From Methylacidiphilales bacterium (GTDB lineage Bacteria > Verrucomicrobiota > Verrucomicrobiia > Methylacidiphilales > UBA1321), in assembly GCA_026225555.1 (NCBI GenBank), contig JAMFSY010000126.1:1-46099 (forward strand): a stretch of 46,099 bases of DNA, read 5' to 3'. The translations under genes and the position numbers were made by a program. Positions 8,209 through 17,387 of this stretch are shown in pieces (within the stretch, counting starts at the first letter, position 1; every line of letters begins with the position of its first letter). The notes beneath the pieces are model-generated. The model was not told the origin of the DNA. It searched no databases and saw only the letters and a list, made by a program, of their open reading frames with translations.

Positions 8209-9458
8209 AGCCCGCCATCTCCGTGCGCAACTTGTCGAAGCGCTACCATCTGGCCCACCAGTCCACGGGCCGGTATCGCACGCTCCGCGACGAGATTGTC
8301 GATCTGGGCAAACGCTTCGCCAGCGGAAAATGGAAGCGGGAAACCGGCGAAGAGTTCTGGGCCCTGCGCGACATCAGCTTTGACATCCAGCCCGGTGAAA
8401 TCGTCGGCGTCATCGGCCGCAACGGCGCGGGCAAAAGCACGCTCCTCAAAATCCTCTCCCGCATCACGCCCCCCACCTCCGGCGACGTCTACATGCGCGG
8501 CCGCGTCGGCTCGCTGCTCGAAGTCGGCACCGGCTTTCATCCCGAACTCACCGGCCGCGAAAACATCTTCCTCAGCGGCGCCATCCTCGGCATGAAGAAA
8601 CGCGAAGTCGCCGCCAAGTTCGACGAAATCGCCGCCTTCGCCGAAGTCGAACGCTTCCTCGACACCCCCGTCAAACGCTACTCCAGCGGCATGTACGTCC
8701 GCCTCGCCTTCGCCGTCGCCGCCCACCTCGAAACCGAAATTCTCCTCGTCGATGAAGTTCTCGCCGTAGGTGACGCCAAGTTCCAGGAAAAGTGCGTCGG
8801 CAAGCTGGAGCAAATCAGCTCGACGAGACGCACCGTCCTTTTTATCAGCCATAACATGGGACTGATCAACCGGCTTTGTGAGCGGATCATTCTTTTGAAG
8901 GCCGGCTCCGCCATCCCCTCCGACTCGAAGGAACAGGCGATCGCGCGTTATCTGGAAACCGATATCGACCACTCTGGCACGGCCTCCTTCCTTCCCACCC
9001 ATGAGTCGCTAAACCTCAAATCCATCCAGCTTTCCCAGCAGGGCATCATTACTTCCCGGGTGAAAAGCTCCTTGCCCATCGACATCGAATTCGTGGTGAA
9101 CTGTGGCCAAGTTTATTTCACAAACCTGATCTGCGGCTTCACCCTTGTTGATGAATTTGGCTCCCGCTTTTTATCAACCTATTTCAATGACCTCAACGAG
9201 ATCTCCTCGAAGGATAACCTCTCTGGAGATCTCCGGCTTCACTGCCAAATTCCTGCTAATTCCCTCAACGAAGGACGCTTCATCTTGGAAATTGATCTCG
9301 GGCTCGCTAACATCCAAAAGGTGACTAACAGCGACGTGCATTCGCTTGTCTTTTTTGTTGAAAACACCGATGGAGTTGCAACCCATATCGGTTTGGGAAA
9401 GGGATGGAGAAACACGCCGATGCTTCCTTATTATCGATGGAACATTGAATCCCGATGA
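8205..9458 (+). CDS. wzt: ABC transporter ATP-binding protein with C-terminal glycan-recognition domain (Wzt type)
   Basis: A 417-residue ATPase. Residues 1 to about 255 form the nucleotide-binding domain: Walker A GRNGAGKST (71-79), signature YSSGM, Walker B ILLVDEVLAVGD, and the H-loop in FISHN. Residues from about 270 to 417 are an added domain of beta-strand-rich sequence, matching in position the Wzt C-terminal carbohydrate-binding domain that recognises the finished end of the glycan in E. coli O9a-type systems. The ATG at 8205 overlaps the permease stop; the frame stays open upstream, but that part is antisense-like and lies inside wzm. The DNA becomes noticeably more AT-rich in the C-terminal part. 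The stop overlaps the methyltransferase start. Confidence 0.9.
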   Translation: MKPAISVRNLSKRYHLAHQSTGRYRTLRDEIVDLGKRFASGKWKRETGEEFWALRDISFDIQPGEIVGVIGRNGAGKSTLLKILSRITPPTSGDVYMRGRVGSLLEVGTGFHPELTGRENIFLSGAILGMKKREVAAKFDEIAAFAEVERFLDTPVKRYSSGMYVRLAFAVAAHLETEILLVDEVLAVGDAKFQEKCVGKLEQISSTRRTVLFISHNMGLINRLCERIILLKAGSAIPSDSKEQAIARYLETDIDHSGTASFLPTHESLNLKSIQLSQQGIITSRVKSSLPIDIEFVVNCGQVYFTNLICGFTLVDEFGSRFLSTYFNDLNEISSKDNLSGDLRLHCQIPANSLNEGRFILEIDLGLANIQKVTNSDVHSLVFFVENTDGVATHIGLGKGWRNTPMLPYYRWNIESR

Positions 9459-10261
9459 CTTCCGATTATTCACAAATGCAAAAGGCCTATTATGAAGGCC
9501 CCACCGACCCGGAGCACATCGTCGGCAATTACGCGTGGCACGAAAATTTTCCCTATGAAACTCTTTTGCTCTATGTGGATGGAGATATCCGCCGCCCGCT
9601 CTTCTCCTCTTTCAAGGGCCTGAAGGCCCTTGATTTTGCCTGCGGCCCCGGACGGATGGTCTCCCGGATGTCCAGGTTCTTCCCACGAGTGGATGGAGCC
9701 GATATTTCTGAGAAACTCATCACCATCGCGAGAAAAAATTGCCCTCAGTCTGATTTTTGGGTCACTAGCGGCGCCGACCTCGGGGATGTTCCTAAAAATA
9801 ACTACGACTTTATTTATAGCACCATCGCTCTCCAGCACATTGCCGTCCACCAGATCAGGGACAGAATTTTTCGCTCCATGAAGGAGCGCCTGCGCCCGGA
9901 AGGAAAGGTCACCCTGCAGATGGCTTATTCCTCGACCCATCCCTACATGCCAACCCGGCGAGACTATTCGCTCGAACTGGGACCGGCCAAGGTGAAGCTC
10001 TCTAGAAAAGTCCGTAATCACGCCCGATGGCTCGAAAATAAGGATCAAGCCCAAGTTACGAATAGCCTCTGCGACGTCATGATCCTTCCCGAGGATCTGC
10101 CGGTCATCCGTCAGGAATTCTCCTCGATCTTCGGTTCATGCCAATTTTGGCTGTATGAGGTGGCCTCTCGCTTCACGCCACCGTTCGGCCCCCGGCATCG
10201 CGTTCCCTACTGGCCTACGCATTGGATCTTCATCCACGCCGGCGCCCATTTGGATAAGTGA
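9455..10261 (+). CDS. Class I SAM-dependent methyltransferase
   Basis: A 268-residue Rossmann-fold methyltransferase. Motif I is LDFACGPGRM (59-68), followed by an acidic residue in VDGADIS, and IYSTIALQHI is the motif IV-V region. No membrane segment is visible. ATGA overlap with wzt upstream and TGATG overlap downstream place it firmly in the export unit. In ABC-exported O-antigens a terminal methyl group can stop chain growth and be read by the Wzt C-terminal domain; the position of this gene directly after wzt makes that role attractive but unproven. Base composition is more AT-rich than in genes before 8,900. Confidence 0.82.
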   Translation: MTSDYSQMQKAYYEGPTDPEHIVGNYAWHENFPYETLLLYVDGDIRRPLFSSFKGLKALDFACGPGRMVSRMSRFFPRVDGADISEKLITIARKNCPQSDFWVTSGADLGDVPKNNYDFIYSTIALQHIAVHQIRDRIFRSMKERLRPEGKVTLQMAYSSTHPYMPTRRDYSLELGPAKVKLSRKVRNHARWLENKDQAQVTNSLCDVMILPEDLPVIRQEFSSIFGSCQFWLYEVASRFTPPFGPRHRVPYWPTHWIFIHAGAHLDK

Positions 10262-11262
10262 TGCTGAAAAGTATCGATTTCAGCGTGGTCGTCCAGGGCC
10301 CCATTCATAGCAGCCCCGAACACAAGGGCGAACGGGACGTGACCATTCGCTGCCTGAAATCGATTCGCACATTTCTTCCCGATGCGGAAATCGTTCTCTC
10401 CACCTGGGAATCGGAAAATACCGAGGGACTCGATTACAACGTCCTGATCAAAAGCGTCGATCCCAAGACGAATTCGTCCACGACGCGCAACGCCAACGCC
10501 ATCGCGGAACAACTGTCCTTTACCAATGTGGATCGCCAGATTGTTTCGACTCGCGCCGGGTTGGAGGCGGCCACCCGGCCCTATGCCATCAAGTTTAGAG
10601 GCGATCTCCTGATGGAATCCGACGCCCTATTGAGGCATCCCGAGTTTTTCGACTCGCCCGGGACTCCGCTTTTTCAGGGAAAAGTCCTGATCACCCCCTA
10701 CTTCACCAAGAACCCGAGAACCTTCCCTTCCCTTTTTCATTACAGCGATATCGTGCAGGTCGGGCGTACGGAGGATTTAAGAAAAATCTGGTCCGCTCCG
10801 CTGACCTTTGATCCGGAAACGACCCGCCTGGCGGAAAGAGACCGCGACCATTATCTTTCACCATGGCGCCAGGTTCCACCTCGGCTTTTGCCGGAGCAGT
10901 TCATCATTTTTAGTTTCCTGGAAAAAGGGGGACATCGCTCCTATGTGCGTCATCCCTTCTTGGTTACCCCGCGTAAAATCCTCCTCTCGGAAGAATTGCT
11001 TTTGAAGTCTTTCCGGGTCGTCGCACCGGCTCAGCTGGGAGTTCGCTTGAGGGACGATTTTGTCACCGGAGATCCTCGTCTCTTTTATCTCTGTTCGGAT
11101 TGGGAACGCCTGACCCGCGCCTATGCCCATCCCGTCTCGCGCTGGGCATCCCAAGTGGCTTTACTCCTGCAGACCTACATGGCCTGGTCGCAGTTACTCG
11201 GCAGTTCCTTTCTTCGCGCACTCAAGGAGCGGCAGACAACTTGGGGAGCAAGAAAAGAATAG
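10261..11262 (+). CDS. WavE-like lipopolysaccharide synthesis protein
   Basis: A 333-residue protein resembling the WavE family (LPS core synthesis in Vibrio; function not biochemically settled). The N-terminus reads FSVVVQGPIHS and CLKSIRTFLPDAEIVLSTW, typical of this family and similar to GT-A beginnings. It also has IKFRGDLLM (Asp-containing, DxD-like position). The start is taken at the ATG that overlaps the preceding stop (TGATG); a GTG one codon earlier is also possible. It is probably a cytoplasmic transferase adding a sugar or substituent. It ends the plus-strand polysaccharide operon and faces the FkbM gene tail to tail. Confidence 0.7.
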   Translation: MLKSIDFSVVVQGPIHSSPEHKGERDVTIRCLKSIRTFLPDAEIVLSTWESENTEGLDYNVLIKSVDPKTNSSTTRNANAIAEQLSFTNVDRQIVSTRAGLEAATRPYAIKFRGDLLMESDALLRHPEFFDSPGTPLFQGKVLITPYFTKNPRTFPSLFHYSDIVQVGRTEDLRKIWSAPLTFDPETTRLAERDRDHYLSPWRQVPPRLLPEQFIIFSFLEKGGHRSYVRHPFLVTPRKILLSEELLLKSFRVVAPAQLGVRLRDDFVTGDPRLFYLCSDWERLTRAYAHPVSRWASQVALLLQTYMAWSQLLGSSFLRALKERQTTWGARKE

Positions 11263-11285
11263 GTATGCCGGGAAACTTGGAGCGC

Positions 11286-12149
11286 TCAGGAAACAAAACC
11301 TTCGGGAACAAAAAAACCGTTATTGGTTTCCTGCAAGGGCAGCGCTCGTCCCTCGACCCGCAATGTGCTCAGTCGCACATACCCATGTTCCCTTAGAAAG
11401 GCGACGATTTCATCGACGGATGAGCCGCAGAATTTTTGGTTGAAATCGCTCAACTCAATGGCAAGCCCACGGAAAGCCCGGGCGGCCAGGGCCTCTTTCA
11501 TCCCCCGAAGCGCCTTCAACTCGTAACCTTCCACATCCATTTTGACCGTCCAACTGGGTTGAGCGGGAAAGGCCAGGCCAGCCTGCTTGCGCCAGTTTTC
11601 AAACGTGTCGATATGGACGGGAAGGCTCTCCGCTTCCAGATCGGGATGATGCCCAAACGTCGATTGTCCGGAATCGGCCTCGTTCAACCTGAGTGAAGCC
11701 TTGGCCGTTTCGTCGCCGAGCCCCATTTCCCACGGCGTAATCGTGGTCAGATAATTCCGATCGACGATTCTCTTCAAGAGCCTGAAGGTGCCCGGATTCG
11801 GCTCGAAGGAATGGATGGCGTGACCCGGCAATCGGGACGCAAAGTAAAAACTGTAGAAACCGAAGTTGCTGCCGACATCGAAAAAGACGCTGTCGGGCGA
11901 AGCTTTCATCCGCGACTCCAGCACGGGAACCGTGGGCTTTTCCACCCGCGCGCCATGCCAGTAAGCGGCCTGTTGCACGGGCTCGTCGAAGTCCAGTTCC
12001 GCCCATATTTTTGGAAGGAGTTGTACGTCCATTTTCCTGGGAAGAATCTTGAAGACAAGCCGGAAACCGGGCTTTCCCAAGCGCGGAAATTGATAATTGG
12101 CCAGCGATCGGCATCGATCAATAAACCGGGAAAGAACCTGGCGAAACAT
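11286..12149 (-). CDS. FkbM-family methyltransferase
   Basis: A 287-residue protein with the FkbM domain: SAM-binding DVGSNFGFYS at residues 91-100, SFEPNPGTF, and VKMDVEGYELKALRGM in the C-terminal half. FkbM proteins methylate hydroxyl groups of sugars or polyketides; in polysaccharide loci they usually O-methylate a sugar residue. The first 85 residues are a basic extension (FPRLGKPGFRLVFKILPRK) without a clear signal peptide. It converges on the WavE-like gene with 23 bases between stops. It lies 40 bases downstream of the AraC gene on the same strand, so it may be partly co-transcribed with that regulator. Confidence 0.87.
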   Translation of the reverse strand: MFRQVLSRFIDRCRSLANYQFPRLGKPGFRLVFKILPRKMDVQLLPKIWAELDFDEPVQQAAYWHGARVEKPTVPVLESRMKASPDSVFFDVGSNFGFYSFYFASRLPGHAIHSFEPNPGTFRLLKRIVDRNYLTTITPWEMGLGDETAKASLRLNEADSGQSTFGHHPDLEAESLPVHIDTFENWRKQAGLAFPAQPSWTVKMDVEGYELKALRGMKEALAARAFRGLAIELSDFNQKFCGSSVDEIVAFLREHGYVRLSTLRVEGRALPLQETNNGFFVPEGFVS

Positions 12150-12189
12150 CGACTTACTGTGGGGAGAGGGCGAAGAGCTTGTAAAGCCT

Positions 12190-13107
12190 TTAGACTTTCT
12201 CCCGAGCGCTTCCCGAAACGCGCGGCGAGCGCCGGTTGACGGACGTCTCGCGAAAATCGCGCGGCGAGCAGCCGAATTGCCGGCGAAAATTCCGGGAGAA
12301 ATGGAGCGGGTCGAGATAGCCGACCGAGGCCGCCACCCATTTGATCGGACGGTCCGTGGTGAGGAGGATTTCCACGGCGCGATTCATCCGGCACTGGTTC
12401 AAATAGCGATGCGGTGAGGGCAGCTTGAATTGCTTGAAGAGACGGCAGATGTAACTCGCGTCCAGGTGCGCCAGGCGGCTCAGCGTTCGCAAGTTGAAGA
12501 TGTCGTGGCAATTTTTTTCGATCAGCGACCGGCAGCGCTCAAGATTCTCCAGTAACTGGACCGACGATTTTCGGTCATGGGAGGTCGCCTCCGTAGTCTT
12601 GATCAGGAGCAGGCGCAGGTACGCCTCGCAGATGGCCTGCTGATGGGGCGATCTCCCCCGGCCCGCCGCGATCAACCGGTCGCAGAGCTCGCTGAGATGT
12701 TCGATATCGGTGAGGCGCCGAACCTCACCGGGTTGAATGATGCCGGAATGGAAGAGCTCCGCCGGACGGCCTCCGAAGAACTCCACGAAATACTTGAGCA
12801 TGGGCGCATGCGGATCCGTCCGCATCGTGAAGCGGATGCCAGGTCCATAGAGAAAGAGATGGCCGGGCAGCAGGGCCAGTTTCGCGCCACCGAGTTCAAG
12901 CGTCCCCTTGCCGCTGACGACCAGCTCGAGCGTGAAGCAGGGATGATTGCTGCGCTCGATCAGGTAATCCTCGCGGCACCGTTCCCTCCCCGCTCCCGCG
13001 ATGCGGATGCGGCGGCTTTTGTAGACCCTTGGCTCGAGATGGCAAAGAACGGCATCCACCACCTGCCGGCTGGTCGGGGGAATGAGAGTGGAGTCAAATC
13101 TGTCCAT
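12190..13107 (-). CDS. AraC-family transcriptional regulator
   Basis: A 305-residue regulator with an N-terminal cupin-like ligand domain (GKGTLELGGAKLALLPGHLFLY around residues 72-95) and a C-terminal double helix-turn-helix (LSRLAHLDASYICRLFK, then GYLDPLHFSRNFRRQFGCSP). This is the layout of sugar-responsive AraC/XylS proteins. The start is placed at MDRFDSTL; a longer in-frame ATG at 13194 would add 29 hydrophobic residues that look out of place. It is transcribed away from the fucose-isomerase-like gene and most likely controls it, with an inverted repeat between the two (13153-13183). The inducer is not known; a deoxyhexose or its breakdown product is a reasonable guess. Confidence 0.87.
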   Translation of the reverse strand: MDRFDSTLIPPTSRQVVDAVLCHLEPRVYKSRRIRIAGAGRERCREDYLIERSNHPCFTLELVVSGKGTLELGGAKLALLPGHLFLYGPGIRFTMRTDPHAPMLKYFVEFFGGRPAELFHSGIIQPGEVRRLTDIEHLSELCDRLIAAGRGRSPHQQAICEAYLRLLLIKTTEATSHDRKSSVQLLENLERCRSLIEKNCHDIFNLRTLSRLAHLDASYICRLFKQFKLPSPHRYLNQCRMNRAVEILLTTDRPIKWVAASVGYLDPLHFSRNFRRQFGCSPRDFRETSVNRRSPRVSGSAREKV

Positions 13108-13152
13108 GTAGCGGGCTCGGCTCCCTCCTGCTCCGTCTATTGCAAAGGGGGA

Positions 13153-13183
13153 GATAATCTCAAGATACATAAGCAAGATTATC
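13153..13183. promoter_or_regulatory. Inverted repeat in divergent araC-isomerase intergenic region
   Basis: GATAATCT and AGATTATC form eight-base perfect arms with a 15-base spacer, centred between the proposed AraC start (13107) and the isomerase start (13247). Placement and spacing fit a site for the dimeric AraC-type regulator acting on both promoters. This is a prediction from position and symmetry only. Confidence 0.4.
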
Positions 13184-13246
13184 CATGTCATCAACGATTT
13201 GCTCCATTCCGGCCAATCGATCTTTCCGGCACATTAAGGTCCACTC

Positions 13247-14845
13247 ATGAAAACCATCTACCTCGTGGCCAGCGGAGACCTTCGCGCTTCCGCCAATCAA
13301 AAATGTCAGGCCGCCCAGGCCGCCCTGGAAAAGGATCTGACCGCCGCCATCCAAAAGGAAGGCCACACCGTCAAGCGAGCCCATCCTTATGACGAGGCCA
13401 AGCAGCACGGCTTCATCGACAGCCAGAAATACGGCATGGAGGTTTTCCGCAACATCCCGGCGGACGCCCCGCTCATCGTGGCCGAGGCAGTCTGGCAATA
13501 TAGCCACCATCTTCTCGCCGGGTTGACCACGCATCGCGGGCCAATCCTCACCGTCGCCAATTGGAGCGGCACCTGGCCCGGCCTCGTCGGCATGCTGAAT
13601 CTGAATGGCTCGCTGACCAAGGCCGGCATTACCTACAGCACGCTTTGGAGCGAGGACTTCACCGACGCCTTTTTCCTCAAGGGCCTGCGCGCCTGGCTCA
13701 AGACGGGCAAGATCAAACACGATACCTCCCATGTCCTCTCTCTCAAGAAAGCCAAGGTCCCCGCCGCCGCCGCGAAGATCGGCCGCGCGTTCGCCCAGCG
13801 CCTGAAACGCGACAAGCTGATTATGGGCGTTTTCGATGAAGGCTGCATGGGCATGTTCAACGCCATCGTGCCTGATGAACTCCTGCACCCGACGGGCGTG
13901 TTCAAAGAACGCCTCAGCCAATCTTCGCTCTATGCCAAAATGCTGACCGTCTCCGACGAGGAAGCACGCGCGGTCTACCAGTGGCTGCTCGACAAGGGCA
14001 TGACCTTCCGACTCGGCACGGATGAGGCCACGGAACTCACCGAGACCCAGGTTCTCCAGCAATGTAAGATGTATATCGCGGCGGTACGCATCGCGGCGGA
14101 GTTCGGCGCCTCCACCATCGGCATCCAATATCAACAGGGCCTCAAAGATCTCGCGCCCGCGTCCGATCTGGTCGAAGGACTGCTCAATAATGTGAAGCGG
14201 CCTCCCGTTTATGACGAGGCCACCGGCAAGGAGCTTTTCAAGGGCGAAGCGCTGCCTCATTTCAACGAGGTCGACGAATGCGCCGGGCTCGATGGCGTGG
14301 TGACTTATAAGCTCTGGCGCGAACTCGGCTACGCGCCGGAAAATACGCTGCACGATTTGCGTTGGGGACGTCACTACAAGGACCAAAATCTGGATGCCTA
14401 CGTCTGGGTATTTCTCATTTCTGGCGCAGTGCCGCCGGAACATCTCATCGGTGGATTCAAGGGCACTTCGAGCGAGCGCCAGCCCGCGATGTATTTCCGG
14501 CTGGGAGGCGGAACGGTAAAGGGCGTCAGCAAACCTGGCTGGATCGTCTGGAGCCGCGTCTTCGTGGAAAACGGCAAGCTCAAGTTCGACACCGGCCTCG
14601 GTGAAGTCGTAAAATTACCAAAGAAGGAGACGGAAGAGCGGCTGAGTCTGACCACGTCGCAATGGCCGATCATGCATGCGGTCTTGCAAGGCGTCTCCCG
14701 TGATCAGATGATGGCGCGACACAAGAGCAACCATATTCAGGTCGTCTACGCGCCCGACAAGGTCGCCGCCAAAAACGGCCTCTTCGCCAAGGCGTCCGCG
14801 ATGGCTGAACTGGGTCTCGACGTCTCCATTTGCAGCAAAGTATGA
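13247..14845 (+). CDS. L-fucose/L-arabinose isomerase-like protein
   Basis: A 532-residue cytoplasmic protein of the fucose isomerase type, predicted to interconvert an aldose and ketose. Evidence is the overall size and conserved pieces: [55 protein letters not shown] (metal-ligand Glu region), [19 protein letters not shown] (Asp-rich second ligand region) and [11 protein letters not shown] near the C-terminus, where the third ligand His lies in FucI. It overlaps the class II aldolase gene by ATGA, the classic isomerase-aldolase pairing of L-fucose or L-rhamnose degradation. No kinase or microcompartment shell gene is next to it. Substrate is therefore uncertain: fucose, or another 6-deoxy or pentose sugar. 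Confidence 0.72.
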   Translation: MKTIYLVASGDLRASANQKCQAAQAALEKDLTAAIQKEGHTVKRAHPYDEAKQHGFIDSQKYGMEVFRNIPADAPLIVAEAVWQYSHHLLAGLTTHRGPILTVANWSGTWPGLVGMLNLNGSLTKAGITYSTLWSEDFTDAFFLKGLRAWLKTGKIKHDTSHVLSLKKAKVPAAAAKIGRAFAQRLKRDKLIMGVFDEGCMGMFNAIVPDELLHPTGVFKERLSQSSLYAKMLTVSDEEARAVYQWLLDKGMTFRLGTDEATELTETQVLQQCKMYIAAVRIAAEFGASTIGIQYQQGLKDLAPASDLVEGLLNNVKRPPVYDEATGKELFKGEALPHFNEVDECAGLDGVVTYKLWRELGYAPENTLHDLRWGRHYKDQNLDAYVWVFLISGAVPPEHLIGGFKGTSSERQPAMYFRLGGGTVKGVSKPGWIVWSRVFVENGKLKFDTGLGEVVKLPKKETEERLSLTTSQWPIMHAVLQGVSRDQMMARHKSNHIQVVYAPDKVAAKNGLFAKASAMAELGLDVSICSKV

Positions 14846-15612
14846 ACGACCTTCACCGGGAAAAACTCAACGCCCTGCTCAAGCTTTCTCACGACTTGGG
14901 CCGGGAAGAACGCGACCTCGCCATTTTAGGCGAAGGCAACACTTCCTGTCGACTCGACCAGGAAACTTTCCTGGTCAAGGCCAGCGGCTCGTCGCTCGCC
15001 AATCTTCAGGAGGGCCAACTCGTCGCCTGCAGGTTTGCCGATCTGCTTCCGTTGCTCGACCTGGAATCGATGACCGACGCCGAAGTGGAGAAAGCGCTGC
15101 TTGCCTCCCGCGTCGATCCCACACAACCGAAGCCTTCTGTCGAGGCGGTCTTCCATGCCTACCTGCTCACGCTGCCGGGCATCGATGTGGTGGGCCACAC
15201 GCATCCCATCGCCGTGAATTCCATTCTTTGCGCGGGCGAGGCGGCGAGCCGACGCTTCGCCGAGGAACGCCGCTTTCCCGATGAGATCGTTTGCTGCGGC
15301 GCGAAGTCGGTCCTCGTTCCCTACATCGATCCCGGCATCCGCCTCGCCCAGGTGATTCGGGAGCAAGTGGAGGCTTTCGTGGAAAAGGAGAACCGTCCGC
15401 CGCGGATCATCCTTATCCAGAGCCACGGCTTCATCGCCTGTGGCGCGAGTACGAACTCTGTGTTCGCCGCGACACTCATGGCCGAAAAGACCGCGCGCAT
15501 CTTCATCGGCGCGGCGACTTTGGGCGGCCCCACTGCGCTCACGCCGGAGAATGTGGCCCGTATCGATTCGCGCCCCGACGAACACTATCGCCAGCGCATG
15601 TTGAAATGTTAA
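14842..15612 (+). CDS. Class II aldolase/adducin-family protein (fuculose-phosphate aldolase-like)
   Basis: A 256-residue zinc-dependent aldolase homologue. Zn ligands are visible as HTHP in [12 protein letters not shown] and the later His in [19 protein letters not shown] near the N-terminus is the phosphate-binding segment. Family members split L-fuculose-1-phosphate or L-rhamnulose-1-phosphate to DHAP and lactaldehyde, or epimerise ribulose-5-phosphate. The start at 14842 overlaps the isomerase stop; a TTG 12 bases earlier is less likely. Coupled expression with the isomerase supports a shared pathway. It converges with the dehydrogenase gene across 16 bases. Confidence 0.82.
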   Translation: MNDLHREKLNALLKLSHDLGREERDLAILGEGNTSCRLDQETFLVKASGSSLANLQEGQLVACRFADLLPLLDLESMTDAEVEKALLASRVDPTQPKPSVEAVFHAYLLTLPGIDVVGHTHPIAVNSILCAGEAASRRFAEERRFPDEIVCCGAKSVLVPYIDPGIRLAQVIREQVEAFVEKENRPPRIILIQSHGFIACGASTNSVFAATLMAEKTARIFIGAATLGGPTALTPENVARIDSRPDEHYRQRMLKC

Positions 15613-15628
15613 AACGGTTCTTTCAGGC

Positions 15629-16507
15629 CTAATCTTTAAGGCCCGAAAGACGCGCGACATACTTCACCAGAGCGGAGACATTCTCCTCGCCGAAGCCTTC
15701 ATTCAACGCTCCCTGAAAACTCTGCGCGGATACGGCCGCCAGATAGGAGGGGACCTCCATGTCACGGGCGAGGGACTGCACGAGGCGCACGTCCTTCAGC
15801 ATGTGCTTAAGATAAAAGAAGGGCTTGTAATCGCCCTTGATCGCGTTGCGGGCGTTGTTCGTCAGCAAGCCGGAGCCATAATCGACCGCCTCAAGTAACG
15901 TCGGGATCGCATCGAGTTTGATGCCCGCTTTCCGCGCCAGCGCCAGTCCTTCCGCGAGAGCCATGAACTCAGCCGCCACGATATTATTCCCAATCAATTT
16001 CATCGTCGTGCCCGATCCAACCGCGCCCATATGGTGGATGCTTTTCGAGATCGCCTCGAAGGCTGGCGCAGCCCGTTGGCCTAGCTTCGCGCTTCCGCCC
16101 CAGACGATATCGAGCTTGCCGTTCCACGACTCGTCCTTGCTGCCAAAAACCGGCGCATCGATGTAGTCCAGCTTCCGGCTCCGTGCCTCGCGAGCCAGCT
16201 CCTGCGTGTGCCCCAACTCCGTGGTGGTCAGGTCGATAATAAGAGCGCCTTTGGACGCGTGGGCGAAGATTCCCTTTGCCCCTCCAAACACCTGCTCCTG
16301 GGCATCCGGGCCGGTCACGCTGATCATGATGACTTCGCGTCCGGACACCGCCTTCGCAATGGAAGCGGCCATCTTCACGCGGGAAAGTTTCTTCTGGAGA
16401 TCGCGATGCCGGGTCCGATTCCAGCCGGTCACGTCGTGACCTTTAAGCGATAAGTTGCGAGCCATGCCCCGGCCCATGATTCCCAAGCCGATAAATCCAA
16501 TATCCAT
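15629..16507 (-). CDS. NAD(P)-dependent beta-hydroxyacid dehydrogenase (HIBADH family)
   Basis: A 292-residue two-domain oxidoreductase. The N-terminal Rossmann fold begins MDIGFIGLGIMGRGMARNL and includes ISVTGPDAQEQVF. The catalytic lysine lies in GSGTTMKLIGNNIVAAEFMA at the domain boundary, and the all-helical C-terminal domain follows. Relatives reduce or oxidise 3-hydroxyisobutyrate, tartronate semialdehyde, gamma-hydroxybutyrate or sulfolactaldehyde, so the exact substrate is open. Its position opposite the isomerase-aldolase pair suggests it may handle an aldehyde made there, such as lactaldehyde-type products, but it has its own promoter side and could be unrelated. Confidence 0.85.
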   Translation of the reverse strand: MDIGFIGLGIMGRGMARNLSLKGHDVTGWNRTRHRDLQKKLSRVKMAASIAKAVSGREVIMISVTGPDAQEQVFGGAKGIFAHASKGALIIDLTTTELGHTQELAREARSRKLDYIDAPVFGSKDESWNGKLDIVWGGSAKLGQRAAPAFEAISKSIHHMGAVGSGTTMKLIGNNIVAAEFMALAEGLALARKAGIKLDAIPTLLEAVDYGSGLLTNNARNAIKGDYKPFFYLKHMLKDVRLVQSLARDMEVPSYLAAVSAQSFQGALNEGFGEENVSALVKYVARLSGLKD

Positions 16508-16601
16508 AAAACCCTCCGTTCGATTGATGCGAGTGAGCCTTCAACATAATGCCAGATTTTCGTTTTCGCCAACCGAAGGACCGGCTGGCGGAAAAATCGA
16601 A

Positions 16602-17330
16602 ATGAATTCCTTTCTCAAGACTTGTTCTCTCCGTAACCTGATTCCGCATTGGTTTGGCGCTTTTAAACCCGCTTTTTCCTCTCCCATGGACGCCCACTAT
16701 CGATTCATTATTTCAAGCGCGGTGGCCCTGGCAACCGCGACACTTCTCTATGGACACGTCTGGCTTTCCACGCTGGTCGTGGCCTGCTGGGACGTCTTTG
16801 CGCTGACCACGCTGGGGCTCGTCTGGATGGTTCTCTCGACGCAGGATCCTTACGAATCGCGACGGAGCGCGCGTCTCCAGGATTCGAGCCGGACTTTTCT
16901 TTTTATCCTGGTTGTTTTTGCGGCCTCCGCGAGCGTGGTGGCCGTCGGCTTGCTTCTCGGCTCGGCGAAGGGTCTGCCGAAGAGCGATTTCGCGGGTCAT
17001 GTCGCCTTATCTGTCGCAGCCGTTTTTCTTTCGTGGATGCTGGTCCATTCCCTCTTTGCCATTCGCTACGCCCATTTCTATTATTATGACGCCATCAAAG
17101 TCAAAAGAGAGCATGTGGCCGGCGGCCTGATCTTTCCCGGCAAGGACACTCCCGGCTATATCGACTTCGCTTACTTTTCCTTTGTCATCGGCATGACTTC
17201 GCAGGTCTCCGATGTGCAGATTTCTTCCCAGCAATTACGCCGCTTGGCACTTGTACATGGCGTGATTTCCTTCGCCTTCAACACCGCCATCCTCGCGATG
17301 TTCGTCAACATCGTGGCCGGTCTGATCTAG
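16602..17330 (+). CDS. DUF1345-type integral membrane protein
   Basis: A 242-residue inner-membrane protein with about five hydrophobic segments. The family-specific stretch YFSFVIGMTSQVSDVQI lies near residues 188-204, and the C-terminal helix ends NTAILAMFVNIVAGLI. The family has no known function. The start is set at 16602 (MNSFLK) rather than an open upstream ATG at 16455, because the extra 49 residues are low-complexity and overlap the divergent dehydrogenase gene. It stands alone between convergent and divergent neighbours; ExbD lies tail to tail with it. Confidence 0.8.
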   Translation: MNSFLKTCSLRNLIPHWFGAFKPAFSSPMDAHYRFIISSAVALATATLLYGHVWLSTLVVACWDVFALTTLGLVWMVLSTQDPYESRRSARLQDSSRTFLFILVVFAASASVVAVGLLLGSAKGLPKSDFAGHVALSVAAVFLSWMLVHSLFAIRYAHFYYYDAIKVKREHVAGGLIFPGKDTPGYIDFAYFSFVIGMTSQVSDVQISSQQLRRLALVHGVISFAFNTAILAMFVNIVAGLI

Positions 17331-17387
17331 GAAATTGGCTCCTTTTCCCATGAGCGCGTGAGGCGCTGGCTGAAACGTGCGGCAGTG

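Noticed and set aside
13160..14443. 427-codon minus-strand ORF opposite the isomerase gene
   Set aside because: It is antisense to a well-supported gene; such long antisense frames are common in GC-rich DNA, and the sequence matches no family.
16455..16601. Upstream start for the DUF1345-type protein
   Set aside because: It would overlap the divergent dehydrogenase start and add a Pro/Met-rich leader; the ATG at 16602 gives a normal membrane protein.
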